From NCBI RefSeq assembly GCF_003633755.1, contig NZ_RBIL01000001.1:2837426-2901425 (forward strand): DNA of 64,000 nucleotides, read 5' to 3'. Shown here in pieces: positions 17,213 to 24,830 of the stretch; position 1 is the first letter of the stretch; each line of letters begins with the position of its first letter. The notes beneath the pieces are model-generated. The model was given only the letters and a program-made list of their open reading frames with translations, ran no database searches and was not told the DNA's origin. The stretch is from Solirubrobacter pauli (GTDB lineage: Bacteria; Actinomycetota; Thermoleophilia; Solirubrobacterales; Solirubrobacteraceae). The translations under genes and the position numbers were made by a program.

Positions 17213-19024
17213 TCAGCGCTTGGCGGCCTTGCGCGCGGCACCCAGCAGCGCCAGGAGGGGGCGGCGGGAAGCCGGGCGCTGGAGCAGCGCGGCCAATGCC
17301 CGCTGCTCCTCCTCGGGCAACAGCCGCTCCTCACCGCTGACGAGCGAGAGGCCGGTCGGGCCGATGCCGTTGAACAGCGTCCAGTACCGGTGCTCCCACT
17401 CGCGGCGCTCGGCTTCGACCTGCAGCGCCGACCAGCCGAGGTCGGCCGGGAGCGCGAGGCTCTCCTCGTAGACGGGCAGCAGCGCCTGGGCGGTCGCGTC
17501 CCACGTGAGGCGCTGCGCGGCGGCCCGCACGGCGTCGACGAGCCGCTGCCGCTCGGGGCCGGCGTCGAGCAGCGGACGGACGCGGGCTGCGCTGGCCTGC
17601 GCGTCCCACGGCACCAGCGTGTCGTGGCCGTGGAGCGTCTCGACGAGCGACGCCTGGGGCGCGAACAGGCACGGCACGCCGTGGACGGCGGCCTCGAAGG
17701 GGATCAGGCCGAAGCCCTCGTAGGTCGTGGGGTAGACGACGCCGGCGGCGTGGGCGTACAGCCACGCCTTCTCGGGCTCGTCGGGCGTGCCGGCGTCGAC
17801 CACGTGCGTTGCGAGGTCGGGGTGCGCGGCGAGGATCGCGGCCTCCGCCTCCGTGGAAGAGCCGGCGGCGACGGGCGGACCGGCGAGGACAAGGCTGCCG
17901 TCCCAGCCGAGCGCGCGCAGCTCGCGCAGCAGGTGCATCGCGAACGGGCGGTTCTTGTGCCGCAGGTCGGTGCCGAGGCACAGCAGGTACGGCGCGGACG
18001 GGGGCGACTGCGGTGCCCGCGGCCTGGCCGCGAGCTCGGTGAGCCGGTGGTCGACGCCGATGTGCACGACGCGCAGGCGGTCCTCGGACACTAGGTCCTC
18101 GGCGGTGAGGTCGGCGCCCACGTGGTGGGAGAAGGCCACGACCCGGTGCGCGGCCGCGAGCGCCGTGCGCGTGAGCTGCCGGAAGGCGAGGAAGTGCTCA
18201 CGGTCCAGGTGATAGGTCGGGTTGTGGTAGCCGATCAGGTCCTGGTGGGTCACCACGAGCCGCTCGCCCACGTGGCGCAGCGTGAGCAGGTCGGGCGCGC
18301 TCGAGATCTGGTAGGGCCTGTGCACGACCGCGCTCTCAGGCACCTCGAGCACATCGGCCTGGTTGACGTACTCGAGCCCGTCGAGCGTGTCCAGCACGGC
18401 CCGCGCGGTGTCCGTGACCGACTCCGCGAGCAGCACCCGCAGCCGCAGCGCCTGGGTGCGGTGCAGCGCCGCGAGCAGTTCGAGCGTGTGGACCTGCGTG
18501 CCGGCGATCGAGTCGCGCAGGATGCGGCCGTCGAACGTGACGGTCAGCGGCCCGGACGCGCGCTGGCGGGCGCGCCAGCGGGCCCGCGCGGCGGGCTCGG
18601 GCTCGTCCTTTGGCGCCGGGGGCTCGGCCGCCTGGACGATCACGTCGTCGGCCAGCACGTGCAGCAGGCCGGCCGCGCTCGCGCGCTCGGCGAATCCGTC
18701 GTCGTACGGCCCGCACAGGTCCAGCGCTGCACGCGTGACGAGCACGCAGCCCGCGATCGGGGCGAGCACGCGTGGACGCAGCGGCGCGTCCAGCAGCCGC
18801 GCTTCGCCGGCCGCCGTGACCGCACTCACGGTGGCGACCGTGCCGTCGTCGCCGCGGGCGGCGGCCAGCGCCTCGACCGCGCCGTCCGCGATCGTCGCCG
18901 AGGGCTCCAGGACTACGACGTCCGCGGCTCCCGCGTGGGCGATCGTCGCGACCACGGGCACACCGCCAGGGGCGCTCCCCGCATCGCGTGTGCAGATGAC
19001 CACCGACCCGCGCTCGAAGCTCAT
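17213..19024 (-). CDS. GT4 glycosyltransferase with degenerate GT2-like N-terminus
   Basis: 603 residues. About 160-560 is a GT4 domain: LTVTFDGRILRDSIAGTQVH, ELLAAL, LLCLGTDLRHKNRPF, and the donor site VVYPTTYEGFGLIPFEAAVH containing the EX7E spacing. The first 150 residues look like an eroded GT2 fold: VVICTRDAGSA at the start and GCVLVTRAALDLCGPYDDGF where a GT2 acceptor motif would be, but no DXD between. It may be an inactive binding domain. A charged C-terminal tail follows. It is divergent from the methyltransferase at 19067 across 42 bases. Confidence 0.8.
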   Translation of the reverse strand: MSFERGSVVICTRDAGSAPGGVPVVATIAHAGAADVVVLEPSATIADGAVEALAAARGDDGTVATVSAVTAAGEARLLDAPLRPRVLAPIAGCVLVTRAALDLCGPYDDGFAERASAAGLLHVLADDVIVQAAEPPAPKDEPEPAARARWRARQRASGPLTVTFDGRILRDSIAGTQVHTLELLAALHRTQALRLRVLLAESVTDTARAVLDTLDGLEYVNQADVLEVPESAVVHRPYQISSAPDLLTLRHVGERLVVTHQDLIGYHNPTYHLDREHFLAFRQLTRTALAAAHRVVAFSHHVGADLTAEDLVSEDRLRVVHIGVDHRLTELAARPRAPQSPPSAPYLLCLGTDLRHKNRPFAMHLLRELRALGWDGSLVLAGPPVAAGSSTEAEAAILAAHPDLATHVVDAGTPDEPEKAWLYAHAAGVVYPTTYEGFGLIPFEAAVHGVPCLFAPQASLVETLHGHDTLVPWDAQASAARVRPLLDAGPERQRLVDAVRAAAQRLTWDATAQALLPVYEESLALPADLGWSALQVEAERREWEHRYWTLFNGIGPTGLSLVSGEERLLPEEEQRALAALLQRPASRRPLLALLGAARKAAKR

Positions 19025-19053
19025 GGCGAGGCAGCTTGGCAGGCGGTGGTCGG

Positions 19054-19059
19054 CATACT
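19054..19059 (+). promoter_or_regulatory. weak -10 box CATACT
   Basis: CATACT ends 7 bases before ATG 19067. The spacing fits the window-wide pattern although the first base is not T. Confidence 0.35.
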
Positions 19060-19066
19060 GGCCGCC

Positions 19067-19747
19067 ATGAACCGCGACCAGATCCGCCGCCGCGTCGAAG
19101 AGCTCGCGCCGTGGTACCAGAACATCGACCTCGGGGACGGCGTCTGGACGAAGGACCTCGAAGGCTCCCGGGACATCTTCTCCGGCCACGACATCCCCGG
19201 CCCCCTCTGGCGGGTGATCGCGCGTGACCTGCCGGCCGACCTGAGCGGTCATCGCGTGCTCGACATCGGCTGCAACGCGGGTTACATGTCGTTCCAGACC
19301 AAGCAGATGGGCGCCGACTACGTGCTCGGCATCGACTCCAACCTCGGTGCCGGCACTTCGTTCATCCACCAGGCCGAGTTCTGCCGCTCCGTCCTGGGGC
19401 TCGACGTCGACTTCCGCGAGCAGTCCTTCTTCGACTACACGCCCGAGCAGCCGTTCACGCTCGTGCTCTTCTGCGGCGTCCTCTACCACCTCGAGGACTT
19501 CGCCACGGCGCTCGACAAGGTCATGACCTTCGCCGTCCCGGACACCGGGCTGATCGTCCTGGAGACCGCGGTCGAGCCGATCACGCAGACGCGCCCGGGC
19601 CTGCGCGACTACAACGGCGACACCTCGACGTTCTTCGTGCCGTCGGTCGGCGTGCTCACCGAGCTCGTGCGCGAGCGCGGCCTGCGGATTGAGATCGTCC
19701 GCACGCTGGGCACGCGTGCGGTCGTCTTCATGCGCCCGCCGCTCTAG
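19067..19747 (+). CDS. class I methyltransferase, CmoB/DUF1698-like
   Basis: 226 residues. An N-terminal helical segment containing PWYQNIDLGDGVWTKD precedes motif I HRVLDIGCNAGYMSFQ at about 63-78, and FTLVLFCGVLYHLEDFATAL follows. The PWYHxxxL-like entry and motif set resemble the tRNA mo5U34 methyltransferase-like group, members of which also occur in glycan loci. With glycosyltransferases on both sides I favour sugar or lipid methylation over tRNA modification. It stands alone as a plus-strand gene between minus-strand genes and overlaps the next by 4 bases. Confidence 0.75.
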   Translation: MNRDQIRRRVEELAPWYQNIDLGDGVWTKDLEGSRDIFSGHDIPGPLWRVIARDLPADLSGHRVLDIGCNAGYMSFQTKQMGADYVLGIDSNLGAGTSFIHQAEFCRSVLGLDVDFREQSFFDYTPEQPFTLVLFCGVLYHLEDFATALDKVMTFAVPDTGLIVLETAVEPITQTRPGLRDYNGDTSTFFVPSVGVLTELVRERGLRIEIVRTLGTRAVVFMRPPL

Positions 19748-22029
19748 CTCCCGCCCTCGAGCGTGTAGTAGTCGACCAGTTGCCCGCACGCCTCGCTGAG
19801 CGGGACGGTCTTCTCGCCGAAGTCCGGCACCGCCAGGACGGTCGTCGGGAAGGCGACCTGCGAGGAGGGAGTGAGCCAGTCCGTCTGCGGCGTGATCTTC
19901 ACCTCGACAGTTTGCGCGCGGGCGACCGCCACCTTGCCCGCGAAGTAGCGCGGGCCGGGGCGGTCCATGTTCGGCGGAAGCACGACTCGTGAGCCCGGCG
20001 CGGTGACCTCGAGCGGCTGCCGGCTGATGTACGGCAACGCGAGCTCCCAGGTTCCGGGGGTCAGCCGGAGCTTGACCGTGGCGCTGTGGCCTGGCGCGAT
20101 CGGCTGGACCTCGACGCCGACCGGCCCACGCCGGACCTCGGCCGTGCCGTCCTGGCGCGAGAGGCTCCGACCCTCGGGCGTGGAGCAGTCGAGCTTCGCC
20201 GCGGGGGACCCGCCCTCCGCGAGCAGCCCCCGCGGCTCGACCGCGCCTGTGCGGCGATAGAGCGCAAAGCTCGGCGTCTCGCGCACGAGCCGCAGCTGTG
20301 GCGGCAGCTCGCTGGCGGCGGGGTCGCGCGGGACGATCACGTAGTCGTAGCCGTTGATCACGGACGCGTCGAGGGCGTCGATGTCGAGGTTGGCTCCGTA
20401 CGTCCATTGCTTCTCAGGGCGCACCGGCAGCACCTGATACCCGACCAGCGGTGCCTGCGCGCGTAGCCCCGACAACTCCCAGATCAAGTAGTCGTCGTTG
20501 CCGAGGAAGAGCGTGGGTTTGCCGTCCAGGAGCGGGCGGAGGCTGCGCAGTTCCTCCATGTGCGCCCGCGGGCCGACGGACGCCGTTCGCACCGCGCGCC
20601 AGGTCGACGTGCCGGCCAGCACGAAGAGCAGCGCGGCGAGCACAGGCGCGGCAAAAGGCCACCAACGCGGCGTCTCCGGCCGCCAAGAGCGGACGACGAG
20701 CGGGCGAACCGCGAGCAGCATCACGAACGGCGTGCAGAGCATGAGCGCCTTCGCCGTCACGTAGGGGATCTGAGTGCGGTCCGAGTACGCCCAGATCGCC
20801 CAGACGCCGGCAGTGGCGGCGACGGGTACCCAGTCGCCGCGCCTGAGCCACCAGACCGCGCCGATCAGCATCAGCACGAGGACGAGGCCAGCGAGCATCC
20901 CGATCTCGTACGGGTCCGCCGCGGGCAAGCGATAGTCGGGGTTGTCCCAGATTCCGAACGCCTCCCACACTGGGAGTGGCGCGACCAGGTTGCCGAGCGC
21001 ACCCGCGCCGCCCGGATCGATGCCGGTGCCCCCGGCGCCCAGCGTCGAGTCGGCGAAGCGGCCCAGGCGGGGGATCTGCGGGACGATCAGCACGACGAGC
21101 GCGCCGAGGCCCAGTGCCAAGGGGGCGAGCTCGGCGCGCACGGCCGCCCAGGTCGGCCCGACGAACGGCCGGCCGCGAAGCAACGCCAGCACGAGGAGAC
21201 CCGCGAGCCACGCGCCGCCGATCGCGAAAGGCCACGCGATGCCCTGGACTGAGTAGACGCTGAGCGTGCCTGCCAGCAACACCGCCATCGGCAACCAGCG
21301 CAGGCGGCCGCTCGCAGGGTCGAAGCGTCGCAACTCGAGCGCGAAGGCCACGATGAGCAGTGCCTGAATCAGCTCTTTGAACGAACCCTGGCTGTAGTAG
21401 CCCGCGACGAGGAAGGGCAGCCCGACAAGCGTCGCCAGGATCATCTTCGCCGGCCAGCGGGCGCCCGGCCCGAACACCGACAGCGCGGTCAGTCCGAGCA
21501 GGACCGGGATCGCGGCGGTGAGTCCGGCGAAAACCAGGTCGACGTCGAAGTCGAACGCCTCTGAGAGCGCGGCGACGAGGGTATGCGGACCGATCGGGTA
21601 CGACGCGTTGAGCCCGTTGGCCGCCGCCACGTCGGCGAAGCGGTAGGTCTCGGCGACCAGCATGTGCGATGCCATGTCGTTGTTGACCGAGACGCCGAGC
21701 GTGCCGGCGTACCCTGACGACAGGAACGGGATCGCGACCAGAAGGGCGACCGGGAGGCCGGCGGCGAGGCCGGTCAACGGCGGTCGCAGCGCAGGTTCGC
21801 GCACGAGCAGCGCCAAGCTGCCCACGCAGAGCAGGCCGATGACGAGCGCAGTCGTGATCGTGCGGCCGGGGACGTGCAGCGCAGGCGTCGACACCAGCAT
21901 GAGCACGGAGAGGCCGACTGCACCTGACTGCCAGCTCCATTCGCGCACGCCGCGGACGCGCAGGACGCCCTGGCCGACGGCCAACGAGGCTGCGCACACC
22001 ACGAGGGCGCTGACAAGGATCGCGAGCAC
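19744..22029 (-). CDS. large polytopic membrane protein, GT-C-like
   Basis: About 761 residues. Roughly 12 hydrophobic helices fill the first 450 residues; a long extracytoplasmic loop includes GVSVNNDMASHMLVAETYRF, an acidic loop as in GT-C enzymes. The last 300 residues are mainly soluble and beta-rich and would face outside. I infer an outer-face glycosyltransferase using polyprenyl-linked sugar, without family assignment. The frame is open to 22110, but GTG 22029 lies 6 bases after a TATCCT box and directly precedes the first membrane helix, so I take it as the start. It is divergent from the polyprenyl-phosphate sugar synthase-like gene at 22085. Confidence 0.7.
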   Translation of the reverse strand: MLAILVSALVVCAASLAVGQGVLRVRGVREWSWQSGAVGLSVLMLVSTPALHVPGRTITTALVIGLLCVGSLALLVREPALRPPLTGLAAGLPVALLVAIPFLSSGYAGTLGVSVNNDMASHMLVAETYRFADVAAANGLNASYPIGPHTLVAALSEAFDFDVDLVFAGLTAAIPVLLGLTALSVFGPGARWPAKMILATLVGLPFLVAGYYSQGSFKELIQALLIVAFALELRRFDPASGRLRWLPMAVLLAGTLSVYSVQGIAWPFAIGGAWLAGLLVLALLRGRPFVGPTWAAVRAELAPLALGLGALVVLIVPQIPRLGRFADSTLGAGGTGIDPGGAGALGNLVAPLPVWEAFGIWDNPDYRLPAADPYEIGMLAGLVLVLMLIGAVWWLRRGDWVPVAATAGVWAIWAYSDRTQIPYVTAKALMLCTPFVMLLAVRPLVVRSWRPETPRWWPFAAPVLAALLFVLAGTSTWRAVRTASVGPRAHMEELRSLRPLLDGKPTLFLGNDDYLIWELSGLRAQAPLVGYQVLPVRPEKQWTYGANLDIDALDASVINGYDYVIVPRDPAASELPPQLRLVRETPSFALYRRTGAVEPRGLLAEGGSPAAKLDCSTPEGRSLSRQDGTAEVRRGPVGVEVQPIAPGHSATVKLRLTPGTWELALPYISRQPLEVTAPGSRVVLPPNMDRPGPRYFAGKVAVARAQTVEVKITPQTDWLTPSSQVAFPTTVLAVPDFGEKTVPLSEACGQLVDYYTLEGGS

Positions 22030-22035
22030 CGTCGG

Positions 22036-22041
22036 AGGATA
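22036..22041 (-). promoter_or_regulatory. -10 box TATCCT, leaderless type
   Basis: Minus-strand TATCCT ends 6 bases before GTG 22029 and decides that start. Confidence 0.5.
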
Positions 22042-22070
22042 GGGGCGTGATACGGCGCCGCCCTTCCCGC

Positions 22071-22076
22071 TAGTGT
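22071..22076 (+). promoter_or_regulatory. -10 box TAGTGT, leaderless type
   Basis: TAGTGT ends 8 bases before GTG 22085; no Shine-Dalgarno sequence is present. Confidence 0.5.
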
Positions 22077-22084
22077 GACACCGC

Positions 22085-22801
22085 GTGGATGGACGCATCC
22101 TCATCACCATTCCCGCCTACAACGAGGCGGGGCGCGTCGGCGCGGTCGTGCGCGACGTGCACTCCGTGCTGCCCGAAGCCGACGTCCTCGTCATCGACGA
22201 CGGCTCGAAGGACACCACGGCCGCCGAGGCGCACGAAGCCGGCGCGGCGGTCCTGTCGCTGCCGGTGAACTCGGGCTACGGCGCCGCGCTGCAGACCGGG
22301 TACAAGTACGCGGTCCGCCACGGCTATCCGGTGCTCGGCCAGATCGACGCCGACGGCCAGCACCAGGCCGAGTACCTGACCAAGATGCTCGCCCAGCTCG
22401 AGGATCCGGAGATCGACGTGGTTATCGGCTCCCGCTTCCTGGACAAGGACGGGCACTACCGCGCGCCGGCCGCCCGCCGCGCCGGCATCGCGCTCTTCTC
22501 GCGGATCGCCACGCTCGTGACCCGCCAGCACGTGTCGGATCCGACGTCCGGCTTCCAAGTCATGCGCGGCTCGGTCGCCCGCTTCTTCTGCACGGACGTC
22601 TACCCGGTCGACTATCCCGACGTGGACATCCTCATCCTGCTCCATCGCTCCGGCTTCCGCGTGTGCGAAGTGCCGGTCCAGATGCGCCCGAGCACGAACG
22701 TCTCGATGCACTCTGGCCACAAGAGCCTCTATTACATCTACAAGATGTTCCTCTCGATCCTGGTCACGCTGCTGCGGCCGAAGGCGCGTGAGGTCCGATG
22801 A
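22085..22801 (+). CDS. polyprenyl-phosphate sugar synthase-like GT2
   Basis: 238-residue GT2 of the dolichyl-phosphate-mannose-synthase type: ILITIPAYNEAGRVGAVV, VIDDGSKDTT, NSGYGAALQTGYKYA, donor site IDADGQHQAEY, then GSRFLDKDG and DPTSGFQVM. It lacks C-terminal membrane helices, and the adjoining DUF2304 protein may provide membrane attachment. Expected product is a polyprenyl-phosphate hexose used outside by a GT-C-like enzyme; the divergent gene 19744 encodes a candidate. Paralogue of the gene at 10933. Confidence 0.85.
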   Translation: MDGRILITIPAYNEAGRVGAVVRDVHSVLPEADVLVIDDGSKDTTAAEAHEAGAAVLSLPVNSGYGAALQTGYKYAVRHGYPVLGQIDADGQHQAEYLTKMLAQLEDPEIDVVIGSRFLDKDGHYRAPAARRAGIALFSRIATLVTRQHVSDPTSGFQVMRGSVARFFCTDVYPVDYPDVDILILLHRSGFRVCEVPVQMRPSTNVSMHSGHKSLYYIYKMFLSILVTLLRPKAREVR

Positions 22802-23199
22802 GCGCCGCCACCAAGACGCAGATCATCGCCGTGCTCGGCAGCCTCGTGCTGCTGCTGCTGGTGATCGACCTCGTTCGTCGTCGGCGGCTGAAGGAGGAGT
22901 ACTCCGTCCTCTGGGTCATCACCGCCGTGGCCCTGCTCGTGCTGGCCGCCTGGTTGGATCTGCTGCGCTGGCTGACGGAGGCGATCGGCGGCGTCGCGCC
23001 CAGCTCGACGATCTTCTTCTTCGCACTGCTGTTCGTGTTTTGCATGCTCCTGCACTTCTCCGTGCGCGTGAGCGCGCTTGAGCGGCGGCTGACCGCGCTT
23101 GTGCAGGAGATCGGAATCATGGCCGTGCGGTCACCGGACGCGGACGCGAAGGTACCGGTCGAGCCGGCCAAGGCCGAAGAGCCCGCCGAGCAACCGTGA
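22798..23199 (+). CDS. DUF2304 small membrane protein
   Basis: 133 residues, the same length as its paralogue at 10532. Three predicted helices (about 9-22, 36-58, 68-92) and a short acidic C-terminal tail. The RRRRLKEEYSVLWVITAVAL segment matches the RRRRLLERYALLWLLSAAV of the paralogue, showing a conserved basic loop. ATG overlaps the GT2 stop (ATGA), and its own stop overlaps the next GT2 start (GTGA). Likely an accessory of the GT2 at 22085. Confidence 0.8.
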   Translation: MSAATKTQIIAVLGSLVLLLLVIDLVRRRRLKEEYSVLWVITAVALLVLAAWLDLLRWLTEAIGGVAPSSTIFFFALLFVFCMLLHFSVRVSALERRLTALVQEIGIMAVRSPDADAKVPVEPAKAEEPAEQP

Positions 23200-24029
23200 A
23201 CGCCGCACAGCCGCGCGTGGCGGTGATCGTGCCGTGCTTCAACGACGGCGCGCTGGCCGAGGAGGCGGTCGCCTCTGTGGTCGAGGAAGAGCCGGTCGAG
23301 ATCGTCGTCGTCGACGACGGCTCCACCGACCCGGTGGCGCTCGAGCGCTTGGAGGCGCTGCGGGCGCGCGGGGTGCGCGTCGTGCGGCGCGAGAACGGCG
23401 GCCTCGGCGCCGCGCGGATGACCGGCGTGGAAGCGACCACTGCCCCGTTCCTCTACCCGCTGGACGCCGACGACCGGGTGGAGACCGGCGCGCTGGCCGC
23501 GCTCGCCGACGCGCTCGAGGCCGCGCCGGAAGCCGCGTTCGCGTGGGGGGACTACGTGCTCTTCGGTGACCAGGAGGGGCGCTACAGATCGCCGACCCGC
23601 TGGTTGCCGTGGACGCTCACGTACGTGAACCCGTACCCCGTCTGCTCGATGTTCCGGCGCACGACGATCGAGCGCACCGGCGGCTGGCAGATGCGCGCGT
23701 ACGAGGACTGGGACCTGTGGCTGCGGATGACGGGGCTCGGCCTCGAGGGTATCCCGGTAGGCCGGGTCGTCTACCGCCGCCGGCTGCATGGCGACTCGCG
23801 CCTGCTGGCCGAGGCCCGCCGCAAGCACCAGCGGCTCTACGCGGAGATCCAGCAGCGCAACCCGACCGTGTTCGCGCGCCGCGACGAGTGGCGCCGGCGC
23901 GAGCGTCCGGCCGCCTGGAAGCGGGCCGCCTACCCGGTGCTGTTCGGCGCCCGCAAGGTGGTGCCGTTCCGCGTCGAGGCGTTCCTGCAGCGCACGATGA
24001 TGCGCCTCGGCACGGGCCTTCCGGGCTAG
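23196..24029 (+). CDS. GT2 family glycosyltransferase
   Basis: 277 residues. VAVIVPCFNDGALAEEAVAS, VVDDGSTDP, NGGLGAARMTG, then FLYPLDADDRVETGAL with the DXD-type DADD, and MRAYEDWDLWLRM as acceptor-side motif. There is no clear membrane segment. The GTG start overlaps the DUF2304 stop, giving a three-gene coupled unit with 22085 and 22798. Its end overlaps the convergent methyltransferase by 4 bases. Confidence 0.85.
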   Translation: MNAAQPRVAVIVPCFNDGALAEEAVASVVEEEPVEIVVVDDGSTDPVALERLEALRARGVRVVRRENGGLGAARMTGVEATTAPFLYPLDADDRVETGALAALADALEAAPEAAFAWGDYVLFGDQEGRYRSPTRWLPWTLTYVNPYPVCSMFRRTTIERTGGWQMRAYEDWDLWLRMTGLGLEGIPVGRVVYRRRLHGDSRLLAEARRKHQRLYAEIQQRNPTVFARRDEWRRRERPAAWKRAAYPVLFGARKVVPFRVEAFLQRTMMRLGTGLPG

Positions 24030-24781
24030 TCGCCGGCGACCCAGAAGGTCAGGGCCTCGCCCGCCTCCGTAGGATGCGGTTCGTCGCGCAGCTTGCGCAG
24101 GTTGGCCGCCCAGCCGAAGTGCTCATGCATCGTCGCGTCGTTGATCGCGACAGGCTCGGTCACGGTGGCGGGGTGATAGTTGACCTGCAGCCGGAGCCGG
24201 CCGCCGGGCTTGAGCACGCGCCGCATCTCGCGCGCGACGGCGCCGAAGTCATCGACGTGGTCGATCGCGTTGACCGACACCACGACGTCGAAGTGCCCGT
24301 CCGGGAACGGCATCGTCTCGGCTGGTGCGTCGTGGTACGTGATGCCCTCCGCCGTCCACTCGTCGAGCGGGTAGCCCGCGGCGCGGTAGCGGTCCACGAG
24401 CGGGTCCAGCCCGTGTCGCTCGCAGTCCTCGAAGACGAGCAGGTTGGGCATCGGCCCGCAGCCGACGTCGAGCACGCGGGCTCCCGCGAGGCCGTCCGGG
24501 GCAAGGTCGAGCGCGTCCAGGTACCGCGGGTACTGCGCGACCCGCGCCCACGTCATGGCCGCGTTGATCGACGGCGTGTGGCCGGTGACCTTCTGCTCGA
24601 CCGTCGGCGGGGAAAAGCCGTAGAGGTCCTCCCTGCCGTCGTACCAGGCGACCATGCTCTCGAGCGCGGCCTTCCAGAAGAAGACCTCGGCCCGGCCTTT
24701 CACACGCCGGACGATCGGCGCCGGGACGATGTAGGTGAACCGCCGGAGCTTCTCGACGGCCAGAGGTCTCAGACCCTTCAC
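24026..24781 (-). CDS. class I methyltransferase (Methyltransf_11-like)
   Basis: 251 residues from GTG 24781. After a basic N-terminus (RRVKGRAEVFFWKAALESM) motif I is ARVLDVGCGPMPNLLVFED at about 109-126, then FDVVVSVNAIDHVDDFGAV and LKPGGRLRLQVNYHP. The frame continues to 24964, but that extension would overlap the divergent flippase; a TACGGT box 8 bases upstream supports GTG 24781. Probably modifies a sugar of the glycan; acceptor unknown. Confidence 0.8.
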   Translation of the reverse strand: MKGLRPLAVEKLRRFTYIVPAPIVRRVKGRAEVFFWKAALESMVAWYDGREDLYGFSPPTVEQKVTGHTPSINAAMTWARVAQYPRYLDALDLAPDGLAGARVLDVGCGPMPNLLVFEDCERHGLDPLVDRYRAAGYPLDEWTAEGITYHDAPAETMPFPDGHFDVVVSVNAIDHVDDFGAVAREMRRVLKPGGRLRLQVNYHPATVTEPVAINDATMHEHFGWAANLRKLRDEPHPTEAGEALTFWVAGD

Positions 24782-24789
24782 GGCGGGAC

Positions 24790-24795
24790 ACCGTA
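24790..24795 (-). promoter_or_regulatory. -10 box TACGGT, leaderless type
   Basis: Minus-strand TACGGT ends 8 bases before GTG 24781. Confidence 0.5.
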
Positions 24796-24817
24796 GCGGA
24801 CCCTCGGAGGGCGCCGA

Positions 24818-24823
24818 TAGTGT
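24818..24823 (+). promoter_or_regulatory. -10 box TAGTGT, leaderless type
   Basis: TAGTGT ends 7 bases before ATG 24831; identical hexamer to the one before 22085. Confidence 0.55.
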
Positions 24824-24830
24824 CAACGGG

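Noticed and set aside
19025-20407. Upstream extension of the GT4 gene at 17213 to 20407
   Set aside because: The extension reads antisense or out of frame through the methyltransferase and membrane-protein genes; ATG 19024 begins the protein-like sequence.
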